From Stropharia rugosoannulata (lineage: Eukaryota > Basidiomycota > Agaricomycetes > Agaricales > Strophariaceae): a DNA stretch of 64,000 bases. The position numbers were made by a program, and so were the translations under genes. Position 1 is the first letter of the stretch. Every line of letters starts with the position of its first letter. This document shows positions 57,853 to 64,000 of this stretch, piece after piece. The stretch spans positions 1,674,001-1,738,000 of the forward strand of contig JANCIK010000009.1 of assembly GCA_028532985.1 (NCBI GenBank), written 5' to 3'. The notes below the pieces were generated by a model, which saw only the letters and a program-made list of their open reading frames with translations, did not search any database and had not been told where the DNA came from.

Positions 57853-59218
57853 ATGAAAAACGGAGAATTAAAACACCTTGTCACAGAGTCGAGCAATCGC
57901 GCATCTAGGAAGGGGAAAGAAAGGGAAATGGCCATGACGGCTGTGACCATGTCCTCCTCCTCACGCGGGTCTCGTGGCAAAGGAAAGGGGAGAGCCCTAA
58001 GCAGTCCGTCATTTAACCCCAGCTTGGCAGCGAAGCCTAACAGAGATGTAAAACCCATGAATGGCGCCGTATTCAGTGCTTCCAACTTACAGACTACGGT
58101 CATTCCTGAAGTCCCTTCAGCCAACGCTTCCCCTCGGCGCGAGCATCATAAATCTACGCCGACAGTACCCACACCATCAATGCTTGCGACACCTAGCACT
58201 CCAGCCGCCATTCAGATGTCGTATTCAAATGGATCGGGAAAGCGAAAAGCAGACGAAGCAGGAGTCAGCGGCGATAAAACACCACCTAAAGAATCTAGGG
58301 AGCCACGGACAACGTTTGCCCCAGAACCGCGACGTACGTTTTTTGTTTTTGTTTTGATTTGTATGAAGATGAGCATCATTAATATTTTGTATTTTTTTGC
58401 TATAAATTACTAGCTCATCGAGCATCGGCGACATCAGGGGCGTCTTCTCATGCCCCGTCTTCTTTTAATCGTAGTAAACGGGTACGATTGACCGAGACGT
58501 CAGATGGACGTCGATCTATCTCTCGTGCTGGCAGTCTTCCAACACCTAATGATAGCCCACCCAATGCCAAAACCACAGGGTCTTGGTCAAGCAAAGGGAG
58601 CCACGGGGGTGTTTCTCATTCTTCGCATAATTACGGTCCTCCGCCAGCGGCCTCGGCAAGCTTCGCGTCTCAATCACAGCAACATCATCGAACACCATCC
58701 CGGAGAAGTCTTTCACAGGCATCTGTCCCTATATCAGCACTGATCTCTCCTCACGCACCTTCTATTGGCCGCCTCAATACTTTTCATATGCGCGATCCAC
58801 GTAAACCAAGTCCAATTCAACGGACACCATGGTTCTTATCTTTACCCGTGCCGCAGCCGTCAGGCAGATCTCGGTTTTCTTCGGACGGGTGGCTTGAAAG
58901 AGGAGGCAGTCCTCTCCATGCATGGCTATTTTTCATTGGTTTTATTATATTCCCACTGTGGTGGGTAGCTGCATTGTTGATACCCATTCCGAGAACGAGA
59001 ACACTTGGATACACGGCCGATACAGAGAAAGGTGTGATACTGGATGATCCGCAATTGGAGCATGGTGCGTGAACTACAAATTTTTGTCTAGCTACCACGG
59101 GGGACTCATATTCCGTATTATAGACGCAAAGTCATGGCGTACCCGATGTCGAGTTATGGCAGGGGTATCATTGTTCACATATGTGCCATTTATAATTCTC
59201 GTGGCGGTCTACGCCTGA
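57853..59218 (+). CDS. Ser/Pro-rich protein with C-terminal membrane spans (408 aa)
   Basis: Three exons (57853..58333, 58414..59064, 59124..59218) give 408 aa. Residues 1-325 are disordered, very rich in Ser, Pro, Thr, Arg and Lys (SSSSRGSRGKGKGRALSS, SKRVRLTETSDGRRS, RTPSRRSLSQASVP). Two hydrophobic segments follow: about 331-351 (AWLFFIGFIIFPLWWVAALLI) and about 389-407 (GVSLFTYVPFIILVAVYA), which ends the protein. This looks like a tail-anchored or hairpin membrane protein with a long cytosolic regulatory arm. The first two exons are exceptionally long for the window and the last one carries the final span. I do not recognise an assigned family and give no function. Confidence 0.75.
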
Positions 59219-59851
59219 TTGATTCACTCTCACCTTTTCACTTATAGCTCATTTATGCTCTGTCAACGTCGTTCTAACTGCTGACTTGCCTTTTCCCTCT
59301 TGGTTTTGATTCCACTCTGCCCACTTCCGGCTCACACTCATTTTCTGATTGTTTCAAAAAGCTCTTCTGTATATCATGATGGCTTTAGCTCATCTTTTCT
59401 GTACTCCATTGCACGCTGCTCGCCCAATCATTTTTTACTGTCCTGTCCTCGTCCAAACAGACACCTTTCCGGGTCTAGCCATTACTTCTACAATGGACTA
59501 CAACACTCTTTATTTCCAAGTAACTCTTATCTATCAGCCGCTCCTTTCCGCAACACTCCTTAAGTATACACCTAGTTTGGCAATCGCTACATTATCAACC
59601 ACACAAACTGTTTATCCTCGTCTTACTCCTCTGTATATACACTGTAAGCTAGAGACGCAAAATAATGTGACACCTTACTGTCCTTTGGATTGGTTGACTC
59701 ACGTTCGAAGTTCATCATTGCAGTCGATAATTAGTTGACTAATGCAATTGCATCGGTGATACATACTTGCCTTTCCGGTCTATGATGAGAGGATGTTGTG
59801 TTTTATCTTTGACCAAGGGTTGGCGCACAATGAGAAGTTTAGTGGCCCTGA
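59219..59851. other. Intergenic region, convergent 3' ends
   Basis: 633 bp between two converging genes. A 129-codon frame at 59349-59738 lacks any domain or splice context. It is pyrimidine-rich, consistent with 3' flanks. Confidence 0.5.
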
Positions 59852-60637
59852 TCAGTCATCATCCACTTCGAGGTCGCCTTCAACACCGTTTCCAGCACCG
59901 GTATCATCATACACGTCTTCATCGTAGATAGCATCTGCGTCGTCATCCCACTGTCCATCTTCTTCAATGACGACAGCCGCCTCGTCATGGTGCACATCCT
60001 GGTCGTGCGCATATGATTGCGGTACGGATCGGGACTCTGAATTTGTACAAGACCGGACGCTCTCCAAGATATCATCCAGTTTATCGCCGAATCTATCCTC
60101 CAATTCTTCAACAATCTGAAAGTAAAATTAATGTGCGAGACTGACAGATTGTGGGAGTTGTGGGCCTACGACATAAAGCTCGACCGGCAGTGTTGGAGCA
60201 AGGTTGACAATTTGCAGTTTCTCAGCTTTCGTTAGTTTATGCGGTGTGAGCTCCTTGACAAGAGTTGTAATTCCTTCTTCTGTCTGAGTAGCTGTAGGAA
60301 GATAATCCGCTGACAGATAACTTATGGCCTGAAATCGGGCTCAGACTTGCCTTGAGACAAATAAGCCATACGACGCACTTCAACTTCAATAGTTCGTAGA
60401 TTTTCACTAGCTTCCAAGTGATAAGATGCAGATGACAAACCATTGCCTGTGGTTTCATCTTCTTTCTTAACTCGAATAGCAGCTTTTGTCCTTGAAAGAT
60501 TGTCGGATTCAAGTTCACGCAGAAGAGTCAGTACTTCAAAATTAGACAGAAGTGCAGCACGAGGATTTAAAACCTATGCAGATGCAGTTTGATAAGTGAA
60601 GCAGCGACAAGCATTAGTAGCAGTTGCGTACCTCCAT
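59852..60637 (-). CDS. RPC17: RNA polymerase III subunit RPC9/Rpc17 (207 aa)
   Basis: Four exons (60632..60637, 60379..60573, 60170..60328, 59852..60115) give 207 aa. The first coding exon holds only ATG-GAG (ME), joined to VLNPRAALLSNFEVLTLLRE. This NPRAALL-NFEV start is the hallmark of RPC9/CRCP. The HRDC-like core continues with LEASENLRTIEVE, a block from YLSADYLPTATQ to ITTLVKELTPHKLTKAEK, then LQIVNLAPTLPVELYVIVEE and LEDRFGDKLDDIL. The C-terminal 60 residues are strongly acidic and disordered (DDDADAIYDEDVYDD), longer than in most homologs. RPC9 pairs with RPC8 in the Pol III stalk. The gene is divergent from NOT2 (528 bp). Confidence 0.92.
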
Positions 60638-61165
60638 AGGCCTTTCAATTTCACAACGATGTAAATTATCAAAGTTGTCAATTGACTGTGGACGAGTTCA
60701 ACTGATGTCGGGAGATGCCGATGACTTATTACGGCAACAACTTGATCGTTCAGTGTTCATTCCCATTTGTTTCCGGACCAATGTTTCCCATCAGTCTACG
60801 TAGCTGAAGCTCTATTGCAATCCAGAACAGTGCAAAGAGAGAGCACAAGGATGAATAATTGTAGAAAGGTGTAGCCCGATACTCGTAGAATGTACACAAA
60901 ATGTACAAATATTTTAACAAGGGTCCCGCCCGTTGGCAGTGAGTGACGGCAATTACGTAATTTATCGTCCCTTTGCCAAACAAAGCCTCAAACAAAGCAT
61001 TCCTCGCGATCCCATACCTTCTACGCATCCAATTAGCTGTGGATATTAACAGTGTTGACTCTACCAATCGCAAACAAGTGAGACATCCACTCAAAGGAGC
61101 ATCTTTAAGAGACTTATTAAAGTGCACCTCAGCCCTTCTCTCCATTTTTAACGCCCGCAAAACAA
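60638..61165. other. Divergent promoter region RPC9 / NOT2
   Basis: 528 bp between divergent starts. A 136-codon minus frame crossing it (60750-61160) has no domain. No clear motif recognised. Confidence 0.5.
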
Positions 61166-61541
61166 ATGAATCGTCCAGGTAAGGAGGTCACTTTCTCAAA
61201 ACAAATTTGGAGATTCCTGTTGTGAGTTTGCCCACTGACATATTGTAGGTCAACCACAACAACGACCTCCTAACTTGGGAGGGAATCCTGCTCTTTCGAC
61301 TCAGTTTCGACCTTCGTATGCGGGATATGGCATGCCACCACGTACAAATTTGCCGGGAGGAACAGGTTATGTTCCCAGTTTACAACCAAATAACCATCGT
61401 GCGGCAACGCAGCAGGCACAAACACAACCTCTAACGCCTCAGCCGGCACCGGGTTTCAATCAACCAAGAAGCCAAGGGACGTACGCATTTGGTGGAGCGT
61501 TGGGGCAACACCAACCATCAAGCATACTGCAGCAGCAGCAA

Positions 61542-61575
<34 letters not shown>

Positions 61576-63549
61576 AACAGCAACAGCAGCAACAGCAACA
61601 ACAACAACAAGTTCAGGCGAACGGAGCTCAAAACTCTGTTACTTCATTACTCTCCCCGTCATCAGGCCTCAACGTCGCCTCTGCGATATCATCGGCAGGG
61701 GAAGTTGGTCTGGATCCCAATGACTTCCCAGCTCTCGGATCGACATCTGCTAACGCTAATCCGAGCAGCAGCAATACGAGCTCTGGAAATGGTGCTACAA
61801 CGAGTTATGCGAGTCAAGCGGGAACGGGCGTGTTGTTGGGAAGTTCAGGGGGGTCTGGAGGCACAATTGGAAATTCATCGGCTGCGGGGCAAACGAGGGA
61901 CTTTACTCCAGATGATTTTCCTGCGCTGGGAGGGCAGTCGTCACAACAAAATCGGGACTCGCTACATAACCAGCTATCAAACCAAGAAGCGCTTCCCCAT
62001 CCTCCAGGGTTGAATGGTTTTCAGTCTGCTGATCAGCAACATATTCGTCAAACTCTGCTAGGCAACGGTCTTCAACAAGGAACCCCAGGCATGCTTAATT
62101 TAGGTCCGACACAGTCGCGAAACGTACATCCAGGTTTTCAACAAGGACAGTCGGAAGCAGAAAAGCAGCAACAAAGGGTACGTTTTCATACTTCACTTCG
62201 AATATATATCGGGAATGTCTTTACGTCGTTGGTTATGCTATTCATTAATATTTCATTTTCTTGTTTGAAGTGGCGCTCATTGTATGTTGCCTTAGAATAA
62301 CTATTCATTGAAGCTAAATCAAGCCTCCCATGCCGCTTGGAGCTCCCCGAATGTCAATCCAAGTTCTCAATCTCAACAACCTGGCGTTAATGTAAGATAC
62401 CCTTTGCATGGCATATAATCTTGAATAACCCAGATATTTTCAGCCAAATGGTAATTAATTGGCTTGTCATGACGTTCCCCATGAAGCTCATGGACGCCTT
62501 TTTTGTTTTTTTTGGTTAACTTATATAGGGAACTTCCCCCAAAATCAAACGACACATGCACCTGGGGCTATTGCAACTCCCAATGCTCCTACGACAACAG
62601 GACCCCAAGCGTTTACATCAAATGGATTGGAGTCGCATCCGAATGCAAATATACCTAACCCGAACGGTAATACAAACCCTCTGCCTACGCCAAGTAATAA
62701 CACGAACCCAACTTCAACTTCAACGAGTCATGCACAATTTCCACAAACACCCGCACAGCAGGTCCTGATTAGCGCAGCCGATCGATGGGGTCTGTTGTCC
62801 TTGATCGCGATGATGAGAAACGCGAACACAGAGGCAGATCATGGGCTTAGCACGATAGGAACGGACTTGGGAACGATGGGACTGGATTTGGGATATCCAG
62901 GGTGAGTCTCACATTCTTTCTGTAATGTGAATATCTTCATATGTGATATTAGCAACCTGTACTCGACCTTCATCACTCCCTGGGCGGATCAGTCGGCGGC
63001 ACGGACGGTCGAACCCGATTTTCATCTGCCAGCTTGTTACCTTAGTGTTCAGGCGCCACCGCCTGGACCCGCAAAGGCTGGTCTGTTTAGCGATGAAACT
63101 CTCTTTTTCATGTTCTACTCAAGTCCCAGGGATGCGCTGCAGGAAGTCGCAGCCCAAGAACTGCAAGTTTCTACTTTAACGGATTTGCCTACATAACTCA
63201 ATTGCATTTTTTCAGATGGAACCGCAATTGGAGGTACCACAAAGATTTACGTTTGTGGATCACGAAAGAGAGCGGTACAACACCCTCTCAGAAAGTGCAA
63301 GGCGGCATGGGCGAGCAGGGGCAATATACCTTCTGGGACCCGGAAAATTGGACGAAAGAACGGAAAGAGATGACTGTATTGTACGCCGACCTCGAGGAGA
63401 AATCTCACCCGGCATTTGTTAATGGTCCCGGTCTTGTTCTTCAACCAGCGGCTTTGTCGCATCCTTCCGCACAACAGCCAGGGCAAGTAACATCGCAGTC
63501 ACAATTACCTACAAGAGGAGCATTCCAAATGGGAATGGCAGGCCTGTGA
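61166..63549 (+). CDS. NOT2: CCR4-NOT complex subunit NOT2 (653 aa)
   Basis: Seven exons (61166..61178, 61249..62177, 62296..62391, 62444..62450, 62529..62901, 62953..63162, 63216..63549) give 653 aa. NOT2 scaffolds the CCR4-NOT deadenylase. The N-terminal half is low complexity, with a 27-residue polyglutamine run and two DDFPALG-type motifs (DPNDFPALG, TPDDFPALGG) typical of NOT2. The C-terminal NOT2/3/5 domain runs from DRWGLLSLIAMMRN through GTDLGTMGLDLGYPG, FITPWAD, ETLFFMFYSSPRD and AAQELWNRNWRYHKDL to QYTFWDPENWTKERKEMTV. The first coding exon is 13 nt and exon 4 is a 7-nt microexon (CCAAATG). The intron at 63163-63215 has a GC donor (CT|GCAAGT), and the conserved ELWNRNWRYHK junction confirms it. 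Confidence 0.93.
61530..61610 (+). repeat. CAG/CAA repeat encoding 27 glutamines in NOT2
   Basis: Mixed CAG and CAA codons (longest pure CAG run seven). Interruptions by CAA limit hairpin formation and slippage. Polyglutamine is common in NOT-complex subunits. Confidence 0.95.
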
Positions 63550-64000
63550 AACGCCATTTTCGCCTTTTTTTTATCCGTCAATTCATCCGCATATCCTGTT
63601 ATTGGTACCATCTATCTGAGTAGCAGACCAATGTGACGTTTGTACTACTGTACTTAATTCAGTTGTCTGGGGTGCATTCCTTTCCCACATCCACTCCTAC
63701 TCCTACTCGTTTTGCGCTGCCCGATATATGCGGAAGTGTCATATATTCTCCGCATCGGTGACACTTCATGGTAAGTTGAGACGGAAGTTAACATGAACAA
63801 GTGGAGTATTGAGTCGACAAGTATAAATACTCTGGACTTCTTATTAGCTGTTGTTTCAGACTGTAATTACCAGAAAGCGCCCTCAAATTAGACGGCCACC
63901 TAAGGCCACTCACTCCGCGAATATTGCAAAGCCTGATGTGTGGGTTCTTCACGCTGATGATCGAATTGCCCACTCTCTCTTCTCGAACAGCAGGCTAGCT
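63550..64000. other. Right-edge flank, no gene recognised
   Basis: 451 bp after NOT2 with T-rich 3' sequence. A 61-codon minus frame near 63788-63973 has no support. Confidence 0.45.

Noticed and set aside
59349..59738. 129-codon plus frame downstream of the Ser-rich membrane protein
   Set aside because: Composition follows pyrimidine-rich 3' flank; no start context or family pattern.
60332..60353. Possible GC-AG intron (GCAAGT..CAG) in RPC9
   Set aside because: It would be only 22 nt. A 50-nt GT-AG intron at 60329-60378 fits the frame and the family alignment better.
1..64000. CRISPR arrays, bacterial operons, rRNA, prophage, secondary-metabolite cluster
   Set aside because: Spliceosomal introns and eukaryotic gene families throughout; no regularly spaced repeats, no rRNA and no NRPS/PKS/terpene genes seen. 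tRNA genes were not systematically testable by eye.

Overview
The window is nuclear DNA of a filamentous basidiomycete, most likely a mushroom-forming agaricomycete. Nearly every gene is split by many short introns (mostly 45-65 nt, GT..AG, often with a CTNAC-like branch site). Gene density is about one per 2.6 kb, and the products are typical fungal housekeeping proteins plus a few saprotroph functions such as a pectin lyase, a secreted-type aspartic protease and an aquaglyceroporin. Most gene models were built by joining reading frames across splice sites by hand. All exon lists keep frame from start to stop, but they are inferred from DNA alone, without RNA or alignments.

Layout, left to right. 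1-825 (-) N-terminus of an unknown low-complexity protein; 1049-3117 (-) FAD-dependent fumarate reductase/tricarballylate dehydrogenase-like flavoprotein; 3254-3657 (-) doubtful small membrane protein; 4975-6348 (-) SUMO E1 subunit AOS1; 6882-9752 (-) Zn2Cys6 transcription factor; 10839-12160 (+) GRASP/Grh1; 13081-15648 (+) rhamnogalacturonan lyase (PL4) in 18 exons; 15767-18134 (-) MATH-BTB protein; 18796-19303 a MITE; 19722-24036 (-) SART3/Prp24-like U6 snRNP factor in 24 exons; 24961-26223 (+) F-box protein; 26679-27960 (+) RanGAP (Rna1).

28099-29438 (-) unknown; 29915-30991 (+) DUF3605 protein; 31867-32534 (+) 3' part of an unresolved gene; 32779-33288 (+) COX20; 33311-33938 (-) CDC25/Acr2-like rhodanese phosphatase; 34784-36082 (-) aquaglyceroporin; 37730-40551 (-) GCFC/PAXBP1-like spliceosome factor; 40727-42387 (+) Rad60/Esc2-type SUMO-like protein; 42639-43832 (-) mRNA cap triphosphatase; 44344-45452 (-) VDAC porin; 46011-50054 (+) unusual protein kinase; 50568-51467 a second non-autonomous transposable element; 51639-53292 (+) Sen54; 53481-55547 (-) aspartic protease; 57853-59218 (+) Ser-rich membrane protein; 59852-60637 (-) Pol III subunit RPC9; 61166-63549 (+) CCR4-NOT subunit NOT2.

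The genes do not form a metabolic cluster. Several fall in shared processes by chance or loose synteny: RNA processing and transcription (SART3, GCFC, capping triphosphatase, Sen54, RPC9, NOT2), SUMO biology (AOS1, Rad60-like) and mitochondria (COX20, VDAC). Two divergent or closely spaced promoters carry a TCACGTGA palindrome. The most noteworthy structure is not a new system. It consists of two TIR elements, several microexons (7, 11, 14, 16, 17 nt), three GC-AG introns among about 160, a kinase with HND in place of HRD, and a BTB domain split by a long acidic insert.
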